Positions 35,098-46,686 are shown, counted from the first letter of the stretch. The stretch is DNA of 64,000 nucleotides from Hygrocybe punicea (GCA_963556145.1 OY744469.1:1488001-1552000), one strand, 5' to 3'. The notes: generated by a model from the letters alone, not told the origin. Numbers and translations are program-made.

Positions 35098-35329
35098 GCG
35101 CACTGTCCAAGAGCTACAAGTCAAGACTTTCACACTGCTGGTGCCGTCTCACTTCCTTTGCATATTGGACCAAATTCCTCGCAATCTGGGTGGAAATAAG
35201 GAGATCACGACCACAGACTATCAGCGTTTCACAGTACTATGCAACCAAATACAGCCTATTACTCTGGCATTGAAGCAGTTAAATACGAGGAAGCAGCAGG
35301 GGGGAGAGGCAGAGGAGGAGGAGGACTAA
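35098..35329 (+). pseudogene. C-terminal exon of an unknown gene, cut off by the Gypsy insertion
   Basis: An open frame runs from the insertion edge through RTVQELQVKTFTLLVPSHF and LDQIPRNLGGNKEITTTDY to an acidic tail ending EAEEEED-stop at 35327-35329. Joining 21190-21227 to this sequence, after removing element A and the Gypsy element, keeps one frame across the gap, suggesting a single ancestral exon. The protein is not recognised. Confidence 0.45.
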
Positions 35330-35417
35330 ATACATTGCGTAGTAATTTTTTTTATGTATGTGCCATCATCCAGGTATAATCCAGCCTGAAGTCAATGTAA
35401 CTGCTGGAATCCGGGTA

Positions 35418-36124
35418 CTAGACGCTGCCTCTCAAAAATTTTATCCGGGCACCGACTTGTTGGTGCAGAACATACCTCCTGCGGGAATTTCGGGGCTCCT
35501 CTTGAGGTCCACTATTCTGCCACCACTTCTCAGAAGGGTTTGGCAACTGCCTGGCAATTGCCGTTCGGCAGAATTGGCTGGCAAAACGGCAGCATATTGC
35601 CAACCACACTACAAATCCCTGTCCTAACCCTGACCCTTGTTTGTGGTGCACCTGAGCCTCGATGTCTAGGATGCAGCGCCTTCCATCCTGTTCTACTTGG
35701 TCAACAGCGTCAAAACTGGTTCCATAAAGGTTGCCAGAGAATTCCGCATGTTCGATGAATGCAGCGTTTTCGATCAACTCTTTGAAGGTGCTGTGCAAAA
35801 AATATTGCTTTCCATGTGTTTCACCGGATGTCGAGTGGTATCTGAGGGCGAATCAGTTTGTAAGGATACAGTTTTGCTTGTAAGTAAATAATATCTGCTG
35901 ACGGGAGATACTGAATCCGAACTTACCTGGAAATTCAGCGAAAGGCGTTGAAGAAGACTACTTTTTCCGACGCCCGAAGGACCTGACACCACAAGTGGAT
36001 GGAGAAAATCAGGGAACATTGAAAATGAAAGTATGTGAAAGTACTGCTTTGCATTTACATAGAGGGATTCCTCGTCCACAGGAGGGTCGTCCCAGATCTG
36101 ATCAAGAGAAGACGGCATCAGCAA
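35418..36124 (-). pseudogene. Guanylate kinase-like gene fragment, broken
   Basis: The P-loop SGPSGVGKSSLLQRL (about 35940) is preceded by HPLVV, as in guanylate kinases, which convert GMP to GDP. After a GTAAGT intron, DTTRHP matches the family's TTR motif, then the frame is lost by a short indel and resumes as GETHGKQYF, FKELIENAAFIEHAEFSGNLYGTS and DGRRCILDIEAQ. The remainder (lid and C-terminus) is not recognisable. The apparent start ATG lies inside the terminal repeat of element B (CTGATG), so the 5' end has been cut or replaced by that insertion. Clearly a pseudogene. Confidence 0.75.
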
Positions 36125-38110
36125 ACCCTGTTTTCAGGTCATAGCAAACTGAAATTTCCGTAACAGTCATAGCACATCTATAGCACTCATAGCACTTATA
36201 GCATCAAAGGCACCCTACGTAGCACTCCATAGCATTACATAGATGCCCTCCTCACTACATATGGTGATCATAGTACATAGTTCTATTTTACATCGCCCCG
36301 CTAACCCAATATATACCTCTGAGTGAACTTGAAACGAATTTCTCTAAGTCCTCACATTGCAGCTGTTTGTCCACAGTTCATTTTCCTCCACCCACTCTCC
36401 CTGCCACCTCGCTCTTCTCTCTCCATGCCACCCCCGCCCACTCTCTCTCTCACTCTCCTGCTCCCCCACTCTCACCCCCCACACCTTGTTTCCATCACCA
36501 ACGAGGTGCAGATTGCCACAAAACATGGTCATTGCTGAGGTGAGTCCCACACTCACCCTCACTTGTTGCTGACCGCTCCCTCGCTGTTTCCTCTCACACA
36601 CCCTCCACAGCTTCCTGCCCTCCCGCACCCTCTGCGCCTTCCCATACTCATCCTGGGCCCTCCTGCACCTATCCCGGGCCATCCCAGGCCCTCCTATGCC
36701 TCCCGGGCCCTCCCATACCTCCCGGACCTCCCACACAACCCTATACCCCCCACTTCCCCCCACTTTGTTTCCCGACCACAGCCCTCGCAAACTGACTGCC
36801 ACACTTTTGCTCTCCCGCTTTCCACTCACCCCTTTCTATTCCTGTTCCCTCAGTAAGTTTCTCCTCCCCCTGTTCTCCCACTTTCCCTCTCACTCCGCCC
36901 CCTCTCTTGCCAGCAGTACCAGTACCAGCACCACGCCAGCCACAATGCCAGCACCAACACACAAAAGGGATGGCAACGAACATGCAAACGCAAACGCAAA
37001 TGGGGCGCAAATGGGATGCAAAAGGAACACCAACGCAAACAGAAACGACAACGTAAGACCACCGGATCATAGGACAACAACAACAAGGCAAATAAGGTAT
37101 GTCTGCAAGGGCCGAAGCTCTCACGTTTCTTTCTTTTTGATTGGTTCTAATCTTTTTTTCACTGCTTTGCATCTATATAATGACGACTATGGAAACTCGC
37201 ATGGCCACGAAAATGGCACGGAAACGACAACGGTGACTACACAAAAGCGACCACGACATTGGGGCAGGAATGTGGATGACAAACGATGATGCAACGGCAG
37301 CAGCTCCACCAGCAGCAGCACTGGCAGGGACCTGGCGGTGGCAGTGGGGATGCAACGGCAGCAGCACCACCATCACCAGTAGTGGCAACGGCAGGGGCGC
37401 AATGGCAGCGGCACCACCAACACCACCACCACCCATAGCGGCAGCGGCAGCAGCTCCACCAGCAGGAGCGCTGGCAGGAACCCAGTGGGACCAATGCGGG
37501 TACCAGCACCAGCACTGACACCGGCGCCAGTACCAATGCAACGCCAGTGCCAATGCAGGCACCAACACCACAGCACAGCCGGCACCGACATGGGCACCAG
37601 TACCAGCACCAACACCAATGTGGGTGCCAGCACAGGCACCACAGCTCTGACATGGGCACTAGCACCAACGCCGGCACCAACACTGACACCAGCACCAGCA
37701 CTGGCACCGGCGCCAACACGGGCATCACAAGCACCAGCACTAGTACCAACATCAGGACCAGCAGTGCCAGCACCTACACTAGCACGGTACTGGCGGGCAC
37801 CAATGGCGGCATAGTACCAGTCAGTGACGGCAGTAGTGCGGTGAGAGCATAATGGTGGGATGGGGCAGCGTAGATATGAAAGTATTAGCATATCTGCTGT
37901 TGTATATAGGTCATCGTATCAATGCAATTCATTTTATCATAACGAAATGGAATCCTAAATAATAAATAAGCAATATAAATGGTGTGTTTGCAGGCAGGGG
38001 CAGCAGGCTATACACTCCTATATTGTATTCTATAGGGAGCAGGCAAAGCTATGTAATGCTACATAGAGCCCAGGCGACGCTACATAGGGCTATATATCGG
38101 GGACCTCCCT
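36116..38110. mobile_element. Terminal-repeat element B, relative of element A
   Basis: The left end CATCAGCAAACCCTG matches element A's end, followed by the same order of motifs: CATAGCACTTATAGCA, GGCACCCTAC.TAGCACTCCATAGCA, CTGAGTGAACTT and GCAGCTGTTTGTCCACAGTT. The 3' part also matches (TTTTATCATAA.GAAATGG.ATCCTAA, GCTATACACTCCTA, CTACATAGAGCCCAGG). The right terminal repeat is not found, so the element is truncated near 38110. The interior differs except for the GCACC hexamer tract. No protein motif was recognised. Confidence 0.72.
37485..37800 (+). repeat. GCACCA/GCACCG hexamer tract in element B
   Basis: Imperfect hexamer tandem (ACCAGCACCAACACCAATGTG-like), the counterpart of the tract at 21715-21990. 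Open frames over it are low complexity. Confidence 0.75.
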
Positions 38111-38523
38111 AGTACATCAGCAAATCAGCAATTCCACTGAAGGATCTGGTGACGTCTGGTAGTGTCTGTGGCAGACAGTTCAGATAGGTTCAGACACCCA
38201 GGTATGTCAGTAGATCCCCCACTGGACCAGACACATCAGACTACAATCAGATGACCCTCAACTGGACCAGAGGGGCATCAGATCAATTCCAGTAGTATTT
38301 TGGTAGATGCTCAGTACTGTAGTAGATTCAAAAATAGAATCATATTTTTCAAAAACGGCTCGCATACAATACGATTGTGTCCATGCTATACTAGTCTAAC
38401 CAGGTTCCTGCCCCTCACGATTTTGCAAGCAAACTCGCCACTGCCACCCCGACTTCGCTGAAAAGAAATCTAATTCTACGAAAAATATGAGTGGCAGTTT
38501 GCTTTCGAGATAAATCATGTACT
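38111..38523. other. Spacer downstream of the companion gene
   Basis: Noncoding. It contains repeated CAGAC/TCAGAT words (38150-38290) and a short inverted pair (AAACTCGCCACTGCCA near 38431 and TGGCAGTTTGC near 38490), which could mark an element boundary but is not proven. Confidence 0.4.
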
Positions 38524-40907
38524 TCACTCCAGTTCTGATATTTCTGCACACTCGTCGCCATCATCTATTGCTGTTGTCTTGGTTGACCTGGCATTCTTGG
38601 TGCCATGTGCACCCTGCATTATCTGGGCCCATGTTTTCGGGCCAATCTTTGCCATGTAGGCCGCGTATTTCTTGCTTGAATGGTACCAGTTTGTTTCCGA
38701 GAATTTATCTGCCGCTTTGTCATTACCAAATGTTGATGTCCCAGATATCATGTATTTCAGAGCACGTTCGAGCTGGGTATGAGGTCAGCTCATGGGTCAG
38801 TTACTGTCAAAAATACTCACCGCCGTGAGTGATAATATCAGTGCTGCACGTGGGGGTTCATTCACCAAAAATTCTTCCGGTGCACTCGCAGTATCAGCAA
38901 GATGCACAGCTAAAAGCTTGAGGATAAACTCTGATTTAAATGTGTCCTGCTTAATCTAAAAATTCATGGTACAAGATCAGCATGGGTATGATTTGTGAAA
39001 AAACATACTGAGGGGTCTCCGTTGACATATAAAAACAGAAGCCCAGGCCCAAGGGCCCACTTGGCGTAATCGGCACGCCATTTTTTGTCTTCGGAAGATT
39101 TTGATGCAACATCTTCAGCCTCAAAGAAGGCGGCAAGCAGGCTAACAGCCTTCTTCGCAAATTTCACCCTCCAGTCATAAAACCGTTGCATAGCCTTTAT
39201 ATTCATGATTAGTAAGAGTATACGAGGACTCAAATGACAAACCACTGAAAAGAAAACATCAGTCGGCTCAATTGTACCCTGTTCACTGTTAGGGAAGATT
39301 GAGTCGAAGCAGATTTGCATTTCTGCTCTAATTGTGGGGTCGTCGGTATCCCAGGGGTCATTGAGCGTTCCGAGGAAGTTGCGCCAGAGCGGACAGAACT
39401 TGTTGGCCCAATTGTTCTTCATGTCAACCGGAAGGTTGCTTGCACAGAGCCGAGTATTGGACTTGCCGGAGTGCGCGACATCTTCCATCTCGACTTTGAT
39501 GGCAGGCGCACCCCTTGTGATTTTGGCAATGGACTGCGAGTACAAGAATGATATGTTTCAGTAACCCATCAACCGGAAATCAGGAGATGGTTATACATAC
39601 TGGAATGCCTTTTAGCATTTTGACAACCGGCTGTGCCGCCCCCTCTGCAGTCTCATCCTCATCCATAAGGCCACCATACATGTCGGTAGCACTGTCATAA
39701 CCATCGGCATTCCCTCCAAATGAGCCAGTTTGGCGAGGAGGGTCAGAATCGAAGTGGCTAGGAGTGACAGCTTTAGCCCATAAGTTAGGTGCCTTTGCAG
39801 CACTATTTTTGAATTTTGGGAGGAGTCCTGCCGGGTTTGCGTGTTTGACTTTCTTCACAGAACTGAAGCATGCATCAGGAATCGCAAGGTAAATCAATTC
39901 AGGATACTTGCTCGTCGACCTCATGTTCAAGTTTCCTTTTAAGGAGAGGCCTTACTAATCGTGCTGATTGGATTTGCGATTGCTTTGATACGTGAACCTT
40001 CTTCTCCTTCACCTTGGCTGGTCCATCGTTATCGATTGGAATGGCTGCCGCAGCCTTGACACCTTTTTTCTTCGTGCTGGCCACTTCACCCATTTCAAAA
40101 TCGACATCGACTAATCTTTCAGAGTCCCGATCTAGGAGTACTGTACACATCAGTATTTGTTTGCACTGTCCAGAGTAATAACGTACCATTCTCCTGAAGG
40201 CCCATACCAGCACCCGCGTCAGTCTCCTCCTCCTCCTCATAACGGACACGGAGGGCGAGCCTCTCTGGGGTAATCAGCGCCTGAGATTGCTCATCAGGGT
40301 CAAGCACCCTGGTTGGAAACACAAGGGCTGGCACATTGCGATCCGAGTCTTCAGTAAGTGAGTCCATGTCGACAGTTTCCGTGGTGACTTTGTTGTTCTC
40401 AACTACTGGGGGTAAACGTTTAGCAAGATTTTTAGTAACCTTTCCTGCAGGTGGCCGAGCTGCTTCAGCTGTCCTTTTCTCTTCATCAACAACCATCCCA
40501 TCTTCGACTGCGGCTACTCTTTTTATGCTTGCCTCCCTTGATGCAGCAAGAGCATCTTCCTTCTCTTTCTTTTTAGCGAGAGCTGCCATTTTGTCGGCAA
40601 GGACCTGTGCAGAGGTTCTTCGCGGCTTCGTTACCTTGACATCAGGCAACCCCGGGTGAAGATTTGCATTGGCGCATCGTGGACGCTGGTTTTGGGATCC
40701 AGCTGCTGACGTGTCAGTAGCTTGGACTTTGCTAGCCGGCTTAAGAGATTCAAGCGGTGGAGCCACAGATTCCGACTCCAGGTGAGTATTCTGCTTTTGT
40801 CCTCGAGGTTTTTTGACCTGCTTATTAGTGGCAGTAGTCTGGGCACGAATCTTGGGTGGAGGAGGCATTGTTGACGGAGTTGTGGTTTGTTGCGCTGACG
40901 TATGCAT
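38524..40907 (-). CDS. Uncharacterised agaricomycete-expanded protein, divergent partner of Plavaka copy 2
   Basis: Seven exons with consistent splice sites: 40907-40188 (acceptor for the next at 40140 or 40130), to 39908, 39852-39601, 39533-39243, 39194-39009, 38955-38821 and 38772-38524. The N-terminus is basic and disordered (KKPRGQKQN, TPERLALRVRYEEEEET). The conserved core is NLPVDMKNNWANKF, LGTLNDPWDTDDPT, AMQRFYDWRVKFAKKA and WALGPGLLFLYVNGDPS, then ALILSLTALERALKYMISG and FSETNW..KTWAQIM, ending acidic. No internal stop was found. The start is 113 bp from the start of the Plavaka transposase on the other strand, so both may share a promoter. Function unknown; a fragment of a paralogue opens this window at 1-745. 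Confidence 0.8.
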
Positions 40908-41019
40908 GTCGTTCGACTTTTTATTTTTGTTTTTAAAGTCCTATATCCAGGGACTTTGAACTGGCCTGGGGCCATCGCCTTCAACTGTAGTTGCCACTCT
41001 GTCTTGTACTGCCATCAAC
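40908..41019. promoter_or_regulatory. Bidirectional intergenic region
   Basis: The 112 bp between the divergent ATGs of the companion gene (40907) and the Plavaka transposase (41020) must contain both core promoters if the gene models are right. No clear TATA box; an A/T-rich patch is at 40918-40935. Confidence 0.45.
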
Positions 41020-44000
41020 ATGTCAGCTCAATCTCGCACATTTTTTTGCAACCTGGGGTTGTGTAAAGGCAAGAACAGGAGTTTCAAAAACCGCTCTGGT
41101 TACACGCAACATAAGAATTCCATTCATCCTCCAATACTACAACAACCTCGATGATCTCCACCCATTCAGACTGATGCCAACCGAGAGTTTATGGATGAGA
41201 ACTGGCACGGAGATGGAGACTCGGAATCATTCACTCCTAATTCAAGCTCCCACAAACGGCATCCAATTCTTGATGGTACATACATCCTCTAAGCACCGTC
41301 ATTTATTTTCCTAACACATTATCCAGGAATCTCTTGTGACAGGAATGGAAATTACCTTGATTCTCTTATGCCACCAACTCCGGAGAATAAATCTTCTAAT
41401 GACTTTTCACCTTACGCATCTCGCTCTGAATTTGAGATTGCAGACTTTCTTTTCCGTCGAAACCAGATGCCAGGAGAACAGATTAATGATCTCATGAACA
41501 TGTGGGCCAACCACAGTGGTACCCCACCTTTTACTTGCAAAAAGCATCTCTATGACTTGATTGACTCAACCACTCTCGGGAATGCGCCATGGGACTCATT
41601 TTCCGTCTCATATGCTGGCAGACAACCTGTCGATAATATCCCACCATGGATGACTACGGAGTATGAAGTATGGCACCGCAATCCACGTCTGGTGATCCAG
41701 AACCAACTCGCCAACCCAGATTTCAAAGACGAAATCGATTATGCACCATATCAAGATTTCGATGAGAATGGGAAGCGGAGGTGGACAAACCTGATGTCTG
41801 GTAATTGGGCTTGGCGTCAGGCGGTGTGTGGTTTCTTTTCCCAGCTGAATTCCATGCTAACATGCCATTTTCAGGATATTATTGCAGAATCTGATGATGC
41901 CCATGGAGCGATGTTTGTTCCGATTATATTGGGCAGTGATAAGACAACGGTATCGGTTGGTACAGGGAACATTCAATATTACCCACTGTATGCTTCCTTG
42001 GGGAATGTCCACAGCAGTACCCGACGCGCTCACCGAAATGCAGTTTCTATTTTAGGATTTCTTGCCATACCCAAAAGTACGTGATCCAAACTAGATGTGT
42101 TGATCATTTACAGAACCTGCCTATAGCGGACAAGGAATACGAGGCCGACCCAGCATTTCGGAAATTTCGCCGTCAACTATTTCATTCATCTCTGGCCGCA
42201 ATATTGGAACCACTCCACTCAGGCATGACTACACCAGAGATCACGCTGTGTCCTGATGGTCATTATCGTCGAGTAGTATATGGGATTGGCCCTTATATTG
42301 CGGATTATCCCGAGCAAGTACTTCTTTCATGTGTCATTCAGGGTTGGTGCCCAAGGTATGTTAAATTGGTGATTTTCCTCTGCACAGTCGGATACTGACT
42401 TGTATCAACTCAAGATGCACAGCTATACCAGAGAATCTGGATGGCGAAGGCCTCCATCGCACCCAAGATTACTCAGCTGTGCTTATCGAGGAATTTGATC
42501 TCAAAGTGCTGTGGAAGGACTTTGGTGTAGTTGGCGACATTACGGTATGCATTCACCTTCTTATCTTGACCTCCATGGCATGCTAACTCAAAATTATTGC
42601 CAGCCCTTCACAGCATCCTTCCCTCGCGCCGACATACATGAACTTATTACATCCGATCTTCTCCACCAGGTCATTAAGGGCACATTTAAGGACCATTTGG
42701 TCACCTGGGTCAATGAGTATCTAGAAATCAAACATGGTGCAGCTGGCGCGGCTAGAATCTTGGCTGACATTGATCGCCGGTACATTTTCCATTTATTTTA
42801 TTTTATTGCCGCTAATGTCCCATTGTTGACTCAGGATTGCTGCTGTGCCACCTTTTCCTGGCTTACGGCGTTTCCCAGAGGGCCGAGGCTTTGCACAATG
42901 GACTGGAGACGATTCCAAGGCCCTTATGAAGGTATCTGTACAATGTCTAACAATGAGCGGTTTATGCTAATGTTCCTTTTCAGGTATATCTCCCTGCAAT
43001 TGCCAGCCATGTACCTGCCCAAATGGTTCGGGCAATAGCGGCGTTTCTAGATTTCTGCTACCTCGTTCGCCGTTCTGTCCATACAGAAGCAAGCTTAGCA
43101 GCTGTGGATGATGCCCTTGCCCGATTTCATCGTGATCGAGTGATCTTTGAGGTTGAGGGTGTCTGCCCAGATGGCATTTCATTGCCGAGGCAGCATTCTT
43201 TGGTCCACTATCGATGGGTTATTGAGCAGTTCGGCTCACTCAATGGACTTTGCTCGTCGATAACAGAGTCTAAACACATAAAAGCCGTCAAGGAACCTTG
43301 GCGCCGTTCAAGTCATTACAAAGCACTCGGGCAAATGCTCCTTACCAATCAGCGGCTTGATAAATTGGCCGCATCTCGTGTTGATTTTATGGAACGAGGG
43401 ATGCTTGGCATTGACATCCGTGGTCGTCCTCCAGATCCAACTGAGGTTACACCGGTCCCGCTGGACGTTCAACTAAATGGTGCTGATGCGGGTGCTGTTC
43501 TGGGTCCCCATGTTTCTGCAGAAGTTACTTTGGCAATTCGTTCGGGTGTGTAATCTCCTGGCTGAAGGCAAATTTCGGTAACTAATTACTTCGTCGGCAG
43601 CACCCAAATCTCAGTATCCTCGTCAGCTGCATTCTCTCATAGAACAACTTGACCTTCCAGGGCTCCCCGAGCTCATGCGCCGATTCCTTTATGATCAACT
43701 GCACCCGGATGCTATCTTACCTGGAGCAGAAGTGGACCTTGACCAATGTCCCCTCATTCGAAGCCGCATTTATGTTGTCCCGTCAGCAGTTGCTAAGTTC
43801 TATGCGCCCAGTGACCCATCTGGGATTGGGGGCATGTATTGTGAGAGGATTCGGGCAACGGCATCTTGGTATGGTGGCGCGCCGCGGAATGACTGTATTT
43901 TCGTCACGAAGGACTCAGACCTGGAAGGAATGCGTAGCTTGCATGTTGCCCGTGTCCGATTCTTCTTTAGGTTCACTCACGAAGCGAAGCAATACCCATG

Positions 44001-44268
44001 TGCATTAGTGCAGTGGTTTTCAACAATTGGTGATGCCCCTTGTGAAGATACTGGGATGTGGATTGTTGAGCCGGACCGGGATCACAATGGGACACCAGTT
44101 CAAGCTGTCATTCATACTGAATGCATTCTGCGAGGAGCCCTGCTTGTTCCGGTGTTTGGGGAGGAGTTCCTTCCTCGTCATATCACCTTTTCAAATTCAC
44201 TGGGAGCCTTCCGATCATACTACGTTAACAAGTTTGCTGATCATCATGCGAACGAGATTGCCTTTTAA
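41020..44268 (+). pseudogene. Plavaka-family transposase, copy 2 (full length, one nonsense codon)
   Basis: Nine exons: 41020-41275, 41327-41823, 41875-42076, 42127-42355, 42415-42544, 42604-42779, 42835-42931, 42984-43545 and 43601-44268. A Cys/His finger (CNLGLCKGKNRSFKNRSGY, then QH and H) starts the protein. Diagnostic stretches are EFEIADFLFRRNQM, VPIILGSDKTTVS, RRAHRNAVSILGFLAIPK, FRRQLFHSSLAAILEPL, GPYIADYPEQVLLSCVIQGW, DLLHQVIKGTFKDHLV, AAVPPFPGLRRFPEGRGFA, DFCYLVRRS and QHSLVHYRWVIEQFGS. The only break is TGA at 41152-41154, directly after CGA, in the finger-to-core linker; the sequence reads on in frame. A single C-to-T change would explain it. It is otherwise more complete than copy 1 and divergent in sequence, so the two are separate lineages. 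Confidence 0.92.
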
Positions 44269-44790
44269 CTTCCACTTCTATCTAATTCCGAGTCCTAAAT
44301 TTATTTAGGCTCGGTCTTATACGACCTGAGCCACCAAAATCAAAATTCCACTCTATCGTCGCGGCAAATGCCGAATTTGGCTCTGTTTGCTCCTTCAAGC
44401 GCAACGACTTTCAGACTTTCCAGTATGGCTTCGATGTTGACGGATCAACGATTTCTCGTCCCTCCCCTTATCTCTGGATAGCCCAGGTAAATATCCAAGC
44501 CGTTTGGAGACGAGCATGCCCGAAAATTGGTGGCTGGGCACTCCCAGCCCTCCGGTAAGTGTTCTTTTTTGTTTCAATTTAACTGGTAGACCAACGCAGG
44601 TAAACGACCACCAACGCCGCAAATACCCTGATCCCAACTGCATCCACAACATCAACAACATCAACACCATGGCCGACGCGTGACACAGCAACCCCAAATG
44701 TCCACCCACTGCGCATCAAACGTGCCCACACAAGTGGCTTGGAATCAACCCCCCAACTCGTACATAGCTCGCATATTTTATAAGAGAAAA
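44269..44790. other. Spacer between Plavaka copy 2 and the binding-protein gene
   Basis: No gene seen. TTTATTTAGGCTC and a short CGACCTGAG follow the transposase stop. A TATA-like CATATTTTATAAGAG at 44771-44785 sits just ahead of the next ATG (44791) and is a plausible core promoter. Confidence 0.45.
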
Positions 44791-45797
44791 ATGAAAGCCT
44801 GGCTCATCTTCCCCGTCCTTGTCAGTTTGTTCCCCGCATCATTTGCTCTGCTACCCCAACTCTTCTTCCGTGATACTCTTCCTGTCTTCGTTCACTGTCT
44901 CAACGCTAGCAGCAGCAATTCATCTTCCGTTCCTGCTGCTGCCCGTTACACTGGAAATCAATACAACGCAGGTACAGAAGTCCGGCCCAGAATCAGCAAT
45001 GGAGGGGCTGGACAGTCTGGCCTTGTGGGTGCCTTGGCACGCGCATATATTGATTTTTCCCGACAGAACGGAACGGCGCAAGAGGATTATGCGGTAAGCG
45101 AGAGTCTTTCCCCTTCTTCGTTGAACACTTTTATTTATTGATATCATTCCTTTGACAACTCGCTTCTTTCTCCCCGTTCCAGATTGATTGGGTTCTCGGC
45201 GATACTACACAAAGCATTAAATACCTCTCAACGGGTGATGCTGACATCGCCATCACATACAACGCCGCGGCAGAATATAGAGCATTGAACCTTTCGACAG
45301 CCACAAAACGCGTTTACGGGTTCAGGGACCACTTTTACTTGGCTGGACCGAAGTGAGTTTCCCTTTGTCAGTCTCTTTGTTCTCTTTTCTGAAAAACATT
45401 TCGTATGCGATTAGTTCCAATCCAGCACAACTCAATAATGCTACTGACACGGTTTTCGACATGTTTAACAAGATTGTTTCGGTTGGGAACATTGGGAATA
45501 GCGTAGGTTTCATTACTTCCTCGACAAAATTCAGCCTATGAAATTTTCAACTAGACACCGCCCGTTCTATTTTCATCTCGATTCGATAAATCCGCCACGA
45601 ATATCAAGGAATCTCCAGCAGTATCACATAGCAACGATGCCAGCACCAAGACCAGCCCCAGTGCTAGCACGGCAGCGCCGACGCCAATGGGGCCAGCGGC
45701 ACCAGCAACGCTATGGGGATCGCAGCGGGGGTCGAGAAGGTGGAACGCACAGCAGGCCACTGCTTTATGGTATTTTTTTTATTCATTTTTACTACAG
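44791..45797 (+). pseudogene. Secreted periplasmic-binding-like (tungstate-binding-type) protein, truncated
   Basis: ATG 44791 starts a signal peptide (MKAWLIFPVLVSLFPASFAL). Exons are 44791-45093, 45183-45352, 45415 to about 45501, and from 45555. The mature part has SNGGAGQSGLVGALARAYID, VLGDTTQSIKYLSTGDADIA, NAAAEYRALN, RVYGFRDHFYLAGPNSNPA and then SSRFDKSATNIKES, all matching fungal homologues of bacterial tungstate-binding (PBP-type) proteins. After KES the sequence turns into a low-complexity Ser/Thr/Ala/Pro run (45630-45720, GCACCAAGACC-type repeats) and stops, so the second lobe is missing. Ligand binding in the fungus is inferred only from the family. Confidence 0.68.
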
Positions 45798-46686
45798 ACC
45801 AACTCAGTAGCATGACCACAACATAGATCCAGGACTGCGCAGCTATCCAAGTTCGCATCAGGAGGGTGTCAGGGGAAGATAACAATGTGAATGAGAAGGT
45901 ATAGCAGGGTCAACAGGGCAGAATGCGCAAGGGTGGTGGGTTTAGTACGTGGTTCAGTAACATAGGGCTAGCGAGCAATATACTGTATACGCAAAATTGA
46001 ACCTGTGTGTATCTCGTTGGGTCCGAGTGCACCATTTCGAAGTCAGCTCCTCGCAACTTCAATATGCAACAATCTGTCCTACTCCCCATGTTCTTCATTA
46101 TATCACAAATGCTGCTGCCGTTTGTGCTTTGCAATGTGTATCTGCCTCTCTGTCAAATAGAGAGCTCTTCCATGTAAGTTTTAAACTATGTTCCGAGACG
46201 TATGCATTTCATTTTTTTCAGACAAAATGTATCTTGCCCGGTGGACCTCATCCCAGCGGTTGCTCGGTTGGTGAGTAGTTACACCTTTAACACATGTTGG
46301 TTTCTATCTCAGGTGTTTTACAGGCCTTCGTGAGTGTTTTCTCATCGGAGAAATATTCATCCGAGACTCAGAATTGCTGCCCCAACTCGTTTGTTCTACC
46401 TTCTTTCTCTGTCCCAATCAATACAGCTGATATTTATCTTGTTATAGTGAGGAACCTTTGCTGCTACAAACAGGGTTTCACCAACTGCCACACACATGCT
46501 CTGAGAACCCTTGCAACGAGCCAGTGGGCAAGCCGATTTTGTCTGGTTATGTCGTGAGTTCCCAAAATTTCTCACATAACCAATACCAATCATCTTCATA
46601 CATCAGGATGAACATTTCAGCAAAAAAACATTTCGGCCTGTGGCGTCATCACATCCTGTGAGTGATCAGTTGGAACTAATCACTAT
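45798..46686. other. Unresolved stretch
   Basis: Several short open segments flanked by plausible splice signals (for example around 46220-46270, with KCILPGGPHPSGCSVG) suggest an old or small gene, but I recognise no family and cannot build a convincing model. Confidence 0.35.

Noticed and set aside
315..41154. TGA recoded as arginine in mobile-element genes
   Set aside because: The LTR comparison shows ongoing CpG decay, frameshifts accompany the stops, and MARVEL, MED10 and other intact genes end normally at stop codons (FHA ends at TGA). Pseudogenisation explains everything without recoding.
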